Shown one piece after another: positions 1 through 5,462 of a DNA stretch of 5,810 bases; position 1 is the stretch's first letter; the number at the start of each line of letters is the position of its first letter. Source of the stretch: Candidatus Methanovirga basalitermitum (GTDB lineage Archaea; Methanobacteriota; Methanobacteria; Methanobacteriales; Methanobacteriaceae); NCBI GenBank assembly GCA_031284445.1, contig JAISZW010000267.1:1-5810 (forward strand), written 5' to 3'. The translations under genes were made by a program, and so were the position numbers. The notes under the pieces were generated by a model that did no database searches, was not told where the DNA came from, and saw only the letters and a program-made list of their open reading frames with translations.

Positions 1-117
1 AGTTTGTCATTTTATAAAATATTATATCCAATATAATTTATTTAAATTTGATTTAAAGAATTTTTATAATTATAATTAAGATTAATAATTGATAAACATT
101 ACCATTATCACTATAAT
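1..117. repeat. Repeat block A, copy 1 (may extend left of the window)
   Basis: This block matches 5463-5573 in the same orientation. The first 23 bases are identical (1-23 versus 5463-5485) and so are the last 40 (78-117 versus 5534-5573). In between there is a one-base indel, a substitution and a 7-base local duplication of the TTATAAT type in this copy. Homology starts at the first base of the window, so the true left end cannot be seen. The block is almost pure AT, has no open frame, and is followed without a gap by block B. The second copy lies just upstream of rps17e and includes TATA-like sequence. Function is unknown. Confidence 0.85.
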
Positions 118-246
118 TATAAAAATTTTATTTTTTCATGATTTTATTTTAAGTTTATTTATATTTTTTTTATTAAATACAGAAAATTGAAAATTTTCTA
201 ATTTAACGGAGTTCAATAAAAAGATTTTAAGTTTTAATAAAAGTAG
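118..246. repeat. Repeat block B, copy 1, with conserved small hairpin
   Basis: This block matches about 4785-4917 in the same orientation. Its last 77 bases (170-246 versus 4841-4917) differ at only four positions; the left part is more diverged, with indels. It contains an 8-bp hairpin, AGAAAATT (181-188) with AATTTTCT (192-199) and a 3-base loop. The stem is unchanged in the other copy and only the loop differs (GAA versus AAA). Similarity stops sharply at 246, immediately before the methyltransferase fragment. No open frame is present. Confidence 0.85.
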
Positions 247-261
247 GTAGTGTACTTTTAT
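237..261. repeat. 9-bp hairpin at the repeat B / pseudogene junction
   Basis: ATAAAAGTA (237-245) and TACTTTTAT (253-261) form a perfect 9-bp inverted repeat around a 7-base loop, GGTAGTG. The left arm is the end of repeat block B and the right arm lies in the non-repeat flank. Copy 2 of block B does not have this partner. It could be a recombination scar or chance in AT-rich DNA. Confidence 0.6.
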
Positions 262-604
262 ATTACTTAGGTTTTATTATAGTAGTTATGCCCATAGATA
301 TATACATAAAAAATTGAGGTGTTTATTTGCAAGTAAAGGTTATGATGTGATAGCTTTTGAACCAGTACCTTCATTTTATGATATTGCCATGAAAAATATA
401 GATTTGAATCCTGATTTGGCTGAAAAGATAATTCTCGTCAATAAAGGTGTATCTGATAAGAAAGAAGTATTGAAAATTAGATATGATTTTGAGGGCGATG
501 AGGGTGCATCAAGTTATCGTGATGATGGAATGTTTGAGGTTGAAACTTTGACGATTGAGGATATTGTTAATGATTTTCATGTTTCTAATCTTGAGAAGAA
601 ATGA
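251..604 (+). pseudogene. FkbM-family SAM-dependent methyltransferase, truncated remnant
   Basis: The frame is open from 251 after a TAG at 248; a TTG at 314 is the first possible start but has no ribosome binding site. The peptide from 314 reads FASKGYDVIAFEPVPSFYDI near its N-terminus, which matches the second SAM-binding strand of FkbM methyltransferases (acidic residue in AFEP, residue 16 from the TTG). It continues through a typical middle region to DIVNDFHVSNLEKK. The first SAM motif (the D-G-A-x-x-G glycine loop) is missing upstream in all three frames, and the frame stops at 602-604 just before the usual DCEG region. Past the stop the same frame gives LLFCLKKGFGCES, a faint echo of that segment. 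Intact family members are roughly 200-280 residues. Repeat B ends four bases before the open frame, which suggests the 5' part was lost by rearrangement. The family usually methylates sugars or small molecules, and this copy should be inactive. Confidence 0.75.
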
Positions 605-612
605 TTATTATT

Positions 613-628
613 TTGTTTAAAAAAAGGG
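613..628 (-). terminator. Oligo-T terminator candidate for sucD
   Basis: On the minus strand, about 55-60 bases past the sucD stop, CCC is followed by seven T (619-625). Archaeal RNA polymerase commonly stops at oligo-T tracts without a strong hairpin. No convincing stem precedes it. The neighbouring + strand fragment converges here. Confidence 0.4.
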
Positions 629-678
629 TTTGGCTGTGAATCTTAATTGCAAATTGTAATCCATTTTAAAATCCATCT

Positions 679-1542
679 TTAAATATCTATTTTTTTAATA
701 ATATCCACAATTTGAGATGGTGTTTTTGCTATGTTTACACCAACACTTTTAAGAGATTCAATTTTATTCTTTGCTGTACCAGTATTACCTTCAATTATCG
801 CTCCAGCATGTCCCATTCTTTTACCTGGAGGTGCTGTTATACCAGCTATATAAGATACCACGGGTTTAGAAATATTGTCTTTGATATATTCAGCAGCTTT
901 TTCTTCAGCACTTCCACCAATCTCACCAATCATAACTATATAATCAGTTTGTTTATCTTCTTCAAATTTTTCAAGAACTTTAGAATAATCAATCCCAACA
1001 ACAGGATCTCCTCCAATACCTAAGCATGTACTTTGACCAATGCCTGCCATCGTCAGTTGACTTGCAATTTCATAAGTTAAAGTACCACTTCGTGAAACTA
1101 CACCCACATTTCCTTGTGAAAAAATATGGGTTGGCATTATTCCAAGTTTACCTATGTCTGGGGAAATAATTCCTGGAGTGTTTGGTCCAATTATAGTGGT
1201 ATTATTTCTTTTAGCATATTCCATTATTTCTATTGAATCATGAACTGGAACATGTTCTGTTATGATCACAACTAAATCCAGATGTTTTATAGATTCAAAA
1301 ACAGCATCTTTAGCGAATGATGATGGAACAAATATTGTCGAAGCATTTATATTCACATTTTCCTTAGCTTCTTCAACTGTATTGAAAATAGGAACTCCTT
1401 TTAAACTTTGACCTCCTTTTCCAGGAGTTACACCTGCAACAATATTAGTATTGTAATTCAACATTTGTTCTGTGTGGAATGAACCTTGTTTGCCAGTAAT
1501 TCCTTGAATTAAACATTTTGTATTTTTATCTAATAATATCAT
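679..1542 (-). CDS. sucD: Succinate-CoA ligase (ADP-forming), alpha subunit
   Basis: This is the CoA-binding and phospho-histidine subunit of succinyl-CoA synthetase, which works with SucB/SucC (not in the window) to interconvert succinate + CoA + NTP and succinyl-CoA. In methanogens with a partial reductive TCA path it leads toward 2-oxoglutarate for biosynthesis. The product is cytoplasmic and full length (287 residues; family about 290). Visible motifs are the N-terminal Rossmann CoA-binding loop GITGKQG (residues 14-20), GPNTPGIISP (119-128), VSRSGTLTYE (149-158), the phosphate loop GIGGDPV (175-181), and GHAGAI with the phosphorylated histidine at residue 245. The start is well supported: AGGAGG lies at 1554-1559, 11 bases upstream. 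The usual GPNCPG cysteine is threonine here, which I believe is tolerated in the family. The gene stands alone: its neighbours run in the opposite direction and a long leader precedes it. Confidence 0.96.
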   Translation of the reverse strand: MILLDKNTKCLIQGITGKQGSFHTEQMLNYNTNIVAGVTPGKGGQSLKGVPIFNTVEEAKENVNINASTIFVPSSFAKDAVFESIKHLDLVVIITEHVPVHDSIEIMEYAKRNNTTIIGPNTPGIISPDIGKLGIMPTHIFSQGNVGVVSRSGTLTYEIASQLTMAGIGQSTCLGIGGDPVVGIDYSKVLEKFEEDKQTDYIVMIGEIGGSAEEKAAEYIKDNISKPVVSYIAGITAPPGKRMGHAGAIIEGNTGTAKNKIESLKSVGVNIAKTPSQIVDIIKKIDI

Positions 1543-1553
1543 TATTTTTTTTT

Positions 1554-1559
1554 CCTCCT
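1554..1559 (-). promoter_or_regulatory. sucD ribosome binding site
   Basis: AGGAGG on the minus strand is a full match to the archaeal anti-Shine-Dalgarno. The spacing of 11 bases to ATG is slightly long and is filled by an A-rich run. It fixes the sucD start. Confidence 0.9.
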
Positions 1560-1592
1560 ATTTTAGTCTATAATGTATGATATGATTTATTA

Positions 1593-1627
1593 CTAATATA
1601 ATCCCTATTAATTCATTGTATTAAGGG
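1593..1627 (-). promoter_or_regulatory. Possible sucD promoter with overlapping inverted repeat
   Basis: On the minus strand a TATA-like GATTATATTAG (about 1593-1603) lies about 50-60 bases upstream of the sucD ATG. It would place the start of transcription near 1570 and give a leader of about 28 bases. Immediately upstream, CCC (1603-1605) and TTAAT (1608-1612) are complementary to ATTAA (1620-1624) and GGG (1625-1627). This is an imperfect palindrome that could be an operator covering the TFB/TBP side of the promoter. A second TATA-like TTTATAAAC lies near 1665-1675. The choice between them is a guess. Confidence 0.3.
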
Positions 1628-1958
1628 TATTTAATATTTTGTTAAGATTTTTTAAAATATCATAGTTTATAAATATCCTGTACAATTTATGTGGTAGTTA
1701 AAATCAATGAATTTTATTTTCATGTATTATATAGAAATTTATTTTAAGGTTTTAGAGTATATGAAACTAAATTTTAAAATGAATAAATATAAAGAATTTT
1801 AATTTATTGTGTGGTGTTAGAAAATCATCTATTTAAAATTGATTTAAATAACAATTTTTCATCGTATAAAGTATATAATTTAAGAAGTTGTTTTATAATT
1901 GAAGTCCATATATTTATTTTAAAAAATACCATAAAATAGCTAAAAAAGTATTACTTAT

Positions 1959-1972
1959 GAAACCTTTATATA
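1959..1972 (+). promoter_or_regulatory. Strong archaeal promoter (BRE + TATA box) for the small RNA
   Basis: GAAACCTTTATATA is a textbook archaeal element: a purine-rich BRE (1959-1964) followed by TTTATATA (1965-1972). About 27 bases after the TATA centre is TTGC (1994-1997), matching the classical box B start site (A/T)TGC of methanogen stable-RNA promoters. That predicts initiation at G1996. It is the best promoter in the window and points away from every annotated protein gene. Confidence 0.75.
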
Positions 1973-1995
1973 CTATGAAAAATATATTAATGATT

Positions 1996-2130
1996 GCTAA
2001 TGCAATATTTAGAAAAAGTTTGTATTCAATCTTTTGAGTTCTTTTCACACTCATTACAACTCCACATTGGTAATTCTCGAAAGATTGATCTTATTCTTTG
2101 AAATAGCTTAGCATTATTTCTTTTTTTTTT
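1996..2130 (+). ncRNA. Candidate small structured RNA of about 135 nt, family not recognised
   Basis: The predicted start is G1996, set by the BRE/TATA at 1959-1972, and the predicted end is the ten-T run at 2121-2130. The fold can be read by eye. A 13-bp helix pairs 2026-2038 (TCAATCTTTTGAG) with 2076-2088 (CTCGAAAGATTGA), with a single G-U pair. Inside it, 2053-2059 (ATTACAA) pairs with 2067-2074 apart from one bulged G (2070), leaving a 7-base apical loop CUCCACA (2060-2066). The RNA ends are also complementary: GCTAA (1996-2000) with TTAGC (2108-2112), or alternatively TAATGC (1998-2003) with GCATTA (2111-2116). No C/D boxes, ACA box, tRNA T-arm or long same-strand frame is seen, so I cannot name a family. 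The loop's CUCC could pair with GGAG ribosome binding sites. It converges on the coaBC operon. Confidence 0.62.
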
Positions 2131-2139
2131 AAATTTTTT
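2116..2139 (+). terminator. Oligo-T terminator of the small RNA
   Basis: Ten T (2121-2130), preceded by ATTTC and followed after three A by a further T6 run (2134-2139). This is a strong archaeal-style intrinsic terminator in the same direction as the promoter at 1959-1972, and it directly follows the 3' half of the closing helix. Confidence 0.65.
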
Positions 2140-2254
2140 CCTGATTTGTGACATATACTCATACGATCTATTTCTAATAGTTAAGTACAAGTTCAAATGT
2201 AAAATTAGGGAAAAGGTAATACTTATTTCAATTAAAAACACTTATTTTTTTTGA

Positions 2255-3394
2255 TTAAATTTTCTTTGAAAGTTCGTTGAAAATTTTATGAGCTAAATCT
2301 TTTTTTGATATAAAACCTATATTTTCATGACTGTTTTCATTGACTAAAATAGCATAACTTCTATCTAAACCAGAATTAGAAACTCTTCCAGTATCATTAA
2401 CAACGACTAAATCAGATTTTGATTTATTAATTTGTTTTCTTCCTTTATTAATTAATTCTTCATCTGATAGATTATGTTCTGCTTTAAAACCAACTAAAAA
2501 AACAGTTGGAGATATATCTTTAACTTTTTCAATGATTTTCTCTGCAGGCATAAACTCAACTGAAATACTATTTTTTGAAGAAATTTTTTTATCATATGAC
2601 TTAGGTATAAAATCAGAAACTGCAGCAACTGAAATAAATGCATCATTAGTTTTTAACTGTTTTTTAATCTCTTCACTCATTTGTTCACTATTATCTACCT
2701 TAATAACATCAATCATCTTAGGAAATTCAATATCCACTTTTCCAGATATAACAGTTAAGTTCGCTCCTTGTTTATATCCTTCTTTAATTATTTCTAAACC
2801 CATTTTTCCTGTAGATTCATTAGATATTACCCTAATAGGATCAATATGTTCAATAGTTCTTCCAATAGATATAAGAATATTTTTACCATTTAACTCTCTA
2901 TTTGAAGTAAGTTTCAATGATTCTAAAACAATATCATGTTTATTTGGAAATTTTGCATGACCTTCATTTAATTTAGGCTCAAAAAAATGAATACCCTCAG
3001 ATTTAAGTTCTTTTATATTCTCTGAAATGGTTTTATACATAGTTTCATGCATAGAAGGAACAAAAAGAATTGGAGTGTCATGACCTTGAGCAACTATTAA
3101 AAGAGAGGATATATGATCATCAGCTATTTTATATCTAAATTTACTTATAATATTTGCTGTGGCAGGTGCAACTAAAATTAAATCTACATCAGCATATTTT
3201 ATATGCTCAATCATTCCAGTAATATGTGTAATAACACCTTTTCCACAAGCAAATTCTAAAGCATTGGGATGTATTATATTTTTCCCATTTTCACTTAAAA
3301 ATGGTTGAACCTCAAAACCTTGACGTCTAAACTCTCTTGCTAATTTTATTGTTTCAACAGCAGCAACACTTCCGGTTACACAAAGAACTATCAT
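2255..3394 (-). CDS. coaBC: Bifunctional phosphopantothenoylcysteine decarboxylase / phosphopantothenate-cysteine ligase
   Basis: The protein makes 4'-phosphopantetheine for coenzyme A in the cytoplasm: CoaB joins 4'-phosphopantothenate to cysteine and the FMN-dependent CoaC half decarboxylates the product. The N-terminal flavoprotein domain (about 1-160) shows VTGSVAA (6-12), the catalytic histidine in IEHIKYADVDLILVAPATAN (H64), and VPSMHETMY (112-120). The last is the archaeal form of the PxMNxxM substrate motif, with His for Asn. The bacterial GxGRM/catalytic-Cys flap is replaced by EPKLNEGHAKFP, as I recall for the methanogen enzyme MJ0913. The C-terminal CoaB domain shows SIGRTIEHIDPIRVISNEST with GKMG (176-199), AAVSDFIP (257-264), GFKAE (302-306) and KSKSDLVVVND (324-334). 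At 379 residues it is close to the usual 380-405. The ATG has only a weak GTGGT upstream, and it lies 16 bases after the lipoprotein stop, so it is the last gene of a three-gene operon. Confidence 0.95.
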   Translation of the reverse strand: MIVLCVTGSVAAVETIKLAREFRRQGFEVQPFLSENGKNIIHPNALEFACGKGVITHITGMIEHIKYADVDLILVAPATANIISKFRYKIADDHISSLLIVAQGHDTPILFVPSMHETMYKTISENIKELKSEGIHFFEPKLNEGHAKFPNKHDIVLESLKLTSNRELNGKNILISIGRTIEHIDPIRVISNESTGKMGLEIIKEGYKQGANLTVISGKVDIEFPKMIDVIKVDNSEQMSEEIKKQLKTNDAFISVAAVSDFIPKSYDKKISSKNSISVEFMPAEKIIEKVKDISPTVFLVGFKAEHNLSDEELINKGRKQINKSKSDLVVVNDTGRVSNSGLDRSYAILVNENSHENIGFISKKDLAHKIFNELSKKI

Positions 3395-3410
3395 AATACC
3401 ACTTAATATA

Positions 3411-3935
3411 TTAATTAATTTTGAAGCTATTTAAAATAAAATCAAAGTACGGTTTCTGGGATGGGAAATCTTTTTGAGGTGCAGTACATAGAATCACATA
3501 AACATATCCATTATTCTCAATCCAGTATGCCTTCTGCTCTTTAACCTCATTACCCTCTGTAACAGTATAATCTACTTCTAATCCTTTGTAATCACTAAAT
3601 GTTACATTTTCATGACCAATACTTCTATATGATGAGTTTGAAAATAGAGTTTTATAAACTTGATTAAAGTATTCATTTAATGGGGATTGTAAGATTCTTT
3701 TTTGAATATTGACACTCACTAAACCTAAACCACTTGAATTATCAATTAATTCAGGATTTCCAACGGCAATAATAGTTTCATTAACTTGTGTATTAGCAAC
3801 CATCCAATTAGAAGGATAATTTATAGTAATTCCATTTCTGCTTAATGTTTTAGTATCTTGATTGTTTGTAATGCACCCAGAAGATAGAATAACTCCAATG
3901 ATTATAATTATTGGTAAAATATATCTTTTTATCAT
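3411..3935 (-). CDS. PsbP-like secreted lipoprotein
   Basis: The 174-residue protein has an N-terminal signal, MIKRYILPIIIIIGVILSSG, ending in a lipobox with the lipidation cysteine at residue 21 (LSSGC). It should be anchored on the outer face of the membrane. The mature part (about 30-174) resembles the PsbP-related domain found in many methanogen lipoproteins: GITINYPSNWMVA near the start, a central SVNI...SPLNEYF helix region, and a C-terminal YVYVILCTAP...FDFILNSFKI strand-helix. Its role in archaea is unknown, so no function is assigned. The ATG has no Shine-Dalgarno; instead 13 consecutive A (3944-3956) sit 8 bases upstream. It is the middle gene of the operon, 45 bases after the membrane-protein gene and 16 bases before coaBC. 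Co-transcription with coaBC probably reflects shared expression rather than shared function. Confidence 0.8.
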   Translation of the reverse strand: MIKRYILPIIIIIGVILSSGCITNNQDTKTLSRNGITINYPSNWMVANTQVNETIIAVGNPELIDNSSGLGLVSVNIQKRILQSPLNEYFNQVYKTLFSNSSYRSIGHENVTFSDYKGLEVDYTVTEGNEVKEQKAYWIENNGYVYVILCTAPQKDFPSQKPYFDFILNSFKIN

Positions 3936-3943
3936 GATAATAC

Positions 3944-3956
3944 TTTTTTTTTTTTT
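3944..3956 (-). promoter_or_regulatory. A13 homopolymer in the leader of the lipoprotein gene
   Basis: Thirteen A in the mRNA sense lie 8 bases before the lipoprotein ATG, exactly where a ribosome binding site is expected and none is seen. Slippage could change spacing or translation. It is outside the coding frame, so it would tune rather than switch expression. Confidence 0.5.
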
Positions 3957-3980
3957 GATTGTGCCTATAAGAATTGCAAT

Positions 3981-4667
3981 TTAGGTTGAATCAGGTTCTC
4001 CTTCAATTGGAGGATCAACATTATCAGTAGGCTCATCAGCCATAGATTCTCCATATTCACTCTTATAACCATTGTTTCCAGTATAATCTTCTCCTTTACC
4101 TTCATTATTATAACTTGAACCTTCATTATTATTATAACTTGAAGAATATTGATAATTAGAAGTTTTCGTGGTTGGAGTGTAACTTTTATATTCCATAATT
4201 GGAGGAAAAGCACTTTCACTAATCTGTAGACTATCGACATTCGCTGATTCAGAATTCATTTTTTGGTGATAATTAAAAAATCCTGATGTTACACCTGCAA
4301 TAAATGCAAGTATAAGAAATGATGTAGCTATTACAATATATCTCTTGTTACTTTTAGGTTTCTCATTATTTTCATGTTTTTTATTATTATATTGTTTAAC
4401 AATGTATTTATCAGCATTGTATCTCTTGCCATGATTCAATTCTAATTCATCATCTTCTTTTTCGTGTTCAAAATCATTGTCTTTAGTTAATCCTTGCATC
4501 TCTCTTACTCTTAAAGTAGCATTTAAAGTCTTTAATTTATTATCATATAATTTTAATAAACTGTTGTATTTATCTTGAGAAATTTTATTGTTATTAAAAT
4601 CTTGTTTCAATCCTTCTATACTTCTTAAAAGTTTTTGTTTATATTGATTTATGTTATCATTTCCCAA
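3981..4667 (-). CDS. Single-pass membrane protein with acidic low-complexity outer tail, unknown function
   Basis: The 228-residue protein has three parts. Residues 5-58 form charged amphipathic helices (LLRSIEGLKQDFNNNKISQD, then YNSLLKLYDNKLKTL), resembling the short oligomerisation helix regions of SHOCT-like proteins. Residues 60-109 are a hydrophilic, Lys/Asp/Asn-rich linker. Residues about 110-131 are one transmembrane helix (IVIATSFLILAFIAGVTSGF) preceded by KSNKR, which predicts an inside N-terminus. The remaining 95 residues are an external tail rich in Ser, Tyr, Asn, Gly and Glu, with near-repeats (SSYNNNEG, SSYNNEG), ending in an acidic Pro/Asp/Glu stretch. The start is TTG at 4667: GGAG lies 8 bases upstream (4676-4679) and the only nearby ATG is out of frame. 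It is the first gene of the operon with the lipoprotein and coaBC, with a 45-base gap. A cell-envelope role is plausible but unproven. Confidence 0.75.
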   Translation of the reverse strand: MGNDNINQYKQKLLRSIEGLKQDFNNNKISQDKYNSLLKLYDNKLKTLNATLRVREMQGLTKDNDFEHEKEDDELELNHGKRYNADKYIVKQYNNKKHENNEKPKSNKRYIVIATSFLILAFIAGVTSGFFNYHQKMNSESANVDSLQISESAFPPIMEYKSYTPTTKTSNYQYSSSYNNNEGSSYNNEGKGEDYTGNNGYKSEYGESMADEPTDNVDPPIEGEPDST

Positions 4668-4675
4668 TTTTCAAT

Positions 4676-4679
4676 CTCC
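4676..4679 (-). promoter_or_regulatory. Ribosome binding site that selects a TTG start
   Basis: TTGGAGATTG on the minus strand places GGAG 8 bases before TTG (4667-4665). No in-frame ATG or GTG lies nearby, so this site decides the start of the membrane-protein gene. Confidence 0.75.
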
Positions 4680-4692
4680 AATATATTTTGTC

Positions 4693-4712
4693 TGCTATTG
4701 TTTAAAACAGCA
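4693..4712 (-). promoter_or_regulatory. Inverted repeat in the leader of the three-gene operon
   Basis: TGCTATTGTTTAAAACAGCA is an imperfect 20-bp palindrome: TGCT/AGCA ends and a TGTTT/AAACA core. It lies 26 bases upstream of the TTG start. It could be an operator or a small hairpin in the leader. No known binding site is recognised. Confidence 0.35.
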
Positions 4713-4761
4713 TATTTCGAGAATGTATACGATGATTTATTAATCGAACAACACATACATT

Positions 4762-4771
4762 CATATAAATT
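4762..4771 (-). promoter_or_regulatory. Possible TATA box for the membrane protein-lipoprotein-coaBC operon
   Basis: On the minus strand AATTTATATGA gives a TATA-like TTTATATG about 95-100 bases upstream of the TTG start. It would start transcription near 4740 and leave a leader of about 70 bases that includes the palindrome at 4693-4712. The BRE side is A/T only, so support is modest. Confidence 0.35.
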
Positions 4772-4784
4772 ATTATTTAATTTT

Positions 4785-4917
4785 CACTATAAAAAGATTT
4801 TATCACCTATAATTTTATTTAAGCTTATTTATATCTTTATTTATTAAATACAGAAAATTAAAAATTTTCTAATTGAATGGAGTTCAATAAAAAGACTTTA
4901 AGTTTTAATAAAAGTAG
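4785..4917. repeat. Repeat block B, copy 2
   Basis: Direct-orientation copy of 118-246. The segment 4841-4917 differs from 170-246 at four of 77 positions. The 8-bp hairpin (4852-4859 with 4863-4870) is intact. Here block B is not preceded by block A. It sits between the promoter of the coaBC operon and the 3' side of rps17e, with block A on the other side of rps17e. Confidence 0.85.
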
Positions 4918-5149
4918 TCACATGAATTAATCTTATTTTTAAGACAATTTTAATATCAGTTGGATTTTTCATCCTCTATAAAAATCTTTTTTTCAGGTTA
5001 TATTTAAATTGTGCTTTGGAGAACTGTGAAATTGCAGTTTTTTGTTGATTTTGGAATTGTTGATCAGTATTTAATAAACAAAAATAGAAATTTTGGTAGA
5101 AATAAGAATTTTATATCAAAAATTATTTTCTGTTTATCTCTTTACTTGT
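4918..5149. other. Gene-free region between repeat B and rps17e
   Basis: No convincing gene is seen. A frame on the + strand from 5011 has no ribosome binding site and runs antisense through rps17e. A weak stem AACTG/CAGTT followed by T6 lies near 5023-5046. Nothing else stands out. Confidence 0.5.
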
Positions 5150-5168
5150 TTAAAAATTTAATTTTTAA
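5150..5168 (-). terminator. Possible rps17e terminator (AT inverted repeat with T5)
   Basis: TTAAAAATT (5150-5158) and AATTTTTAA (5160-5168) form a perfect 9-bp inverted repeat with a one-base centre, 16-35 bases past the rps17e stop. It carries T5 runs on the minus strand. The stem is all AT, so the T tract is more likely to matter than the fold. Confidence 0.35.
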
Positions 5169-5184
5169 TGTTGAATTAGACAAT

Positions 5185-5388
5185 TCATTGTTTAATGTTG
5201 ATTTCTCGCTGTCTCATCAACCTTGTGACATATCCAGCGATTTTGTTTCTTAAATGCTTGGTACTAACAGTAGAGTACTCAGCAACCATTCTTTTATTGT
5301 CCTCAAAATCCGTATTAAATTTTCCTTTATGAATTTCAATAAGCTCTTTAGATATACGTTTAACAAATGAAGTCCTAATATTTCCCAT
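5185..5388 (-). CDS. rps17e: 30S ribosomal protein S17e
   Basis: This is a small-subunit ribosomal protein found in archaea and eukaryotes but not bacteria. The 67-residue product matches the family along its whole length: MGNIRTSFVKRISKELIEIH at the start, then FNTDFEDNKRMVAEYSTVST and KHLRNKIAGYVTRLM. It is basic and lacks any membrane segment or signal; archaeal members are typically 60-68 residues. The start is secure: AGGAGA (5395-5400) lies 6 bases before the ATG. The gene stands alone within the window, flanked by repeat block B downstream and block A upstream. A minus-strand TATA-like TATAAAAATT (5441-5450) sits about 55 bases before the ATG. The sequence looks intact and functional despite the surrounding repeats. 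Confidence 0.96.
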   Translation of the reverse strand: MGNIRTSFVKRISKELIEIHKGKFNTDFEDNKRMVAEYSTVSTKHLRNKIAGYVTRLMRQREINIKQ

Positions 5389-5394
5389 TTTTTA

Positions 5395-5400
5395 TCTCCT
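5395..5400 (-). promoter_or_regulatory. rps17e ribosome binding site
   Basis: AGGAGA on the minus strand, 6 bases upstream of ATG (5388-5386). A strong Shine-Dalgarno that confirms the start. Confidence 0.9.
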
Positions 5401-5440
5401 TTAATTTATTATCATTACAATAGCTAATTTCTATTAATTT

Positions 5441-5450
5441 AATTTTTATA
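5441..5450 (-). promoter_or_regulatory. Possible rps17e TATA box
   Basis: CTATAAAAATT on the minus strand would start transcription near 5420 and give a leader of about 30 bases with the AGGAGA site. A second TATA-like TTTATAAAAT lies inside repeat block A (5471-5481), so the repeat could contribute promoter elements. Both are AT-rich and uncertain. Confidence 0.4.
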
Positions 5451-5462
5451 GTCATTTTGGAA

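Larger units (their letters stand above)
1543..1958. other. Gene-free divergent intergenic region between sucD and the small RNA
   Basis: Apart from the sucD leader and promoter candidates, I see no coding frame, tRNA or repeat copy here. The segment 1828-1846 resembles the middle of repeat block A over about 19 bases, but this is not enough to call a copy in such AT-rich sequence. Confidence 0.6.

Noticed and set aside
181..199. CRISPR-like repeats, suggested by the small hairpin in block B
   Set aside because: There are only two copies 4.7 kb apart, with no regular spacing and no spacers or cas genes.
712..1023. A + strand frame rich in Cys, Phe and Tyr
   Set aside because: It is a shadow of sucD on the opposite strand.
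1828..1846. Third, degenerate copy of repeat block A
   Set aside because: Only about 19 AT-only bases resemble the middle of block A and the match does not extend, so chance is likely.
1996..2130. Candidate RNA as a C/D-box or H/ACA guide RNA or a tRNA
   Set aside because: There is no CUGA D box, no proper RUGAUGA C box, no ACA after the hairpin, and no GGTTCGAATCC-type T arm. The fold does not fit these families.
2026..2241. A 71-codon minus-strand frame ending in SCNECEKNSKD (CxxC), starting with GTG
   Set aside because: It has no ribosome binding site, its Lys-rich middle is simply the complement of the T10 terminator, and it runs antisense to the candidate small RNA, which explains the sequence better. 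A short protein from the internal ATG at 2151 is not excluded.
2532..2960. A 142-codon + strand frame with hydrophobic stretches
   Set aside because: It is entirely antisense to coaBC, which has clear family motifs.
5023..5046. Weak stem AACTG/CAGTT followed by T6 on the + strand, as a terminator
   Set aside because: The stem is only five pairs and there is no + strand gene upstream for it to terminate.
5011..5253. An 80-codon + strand frame
   Set aside because: It runs antisense through rps17e, has no Shine-Dalgarno and shows no recognisable motif.
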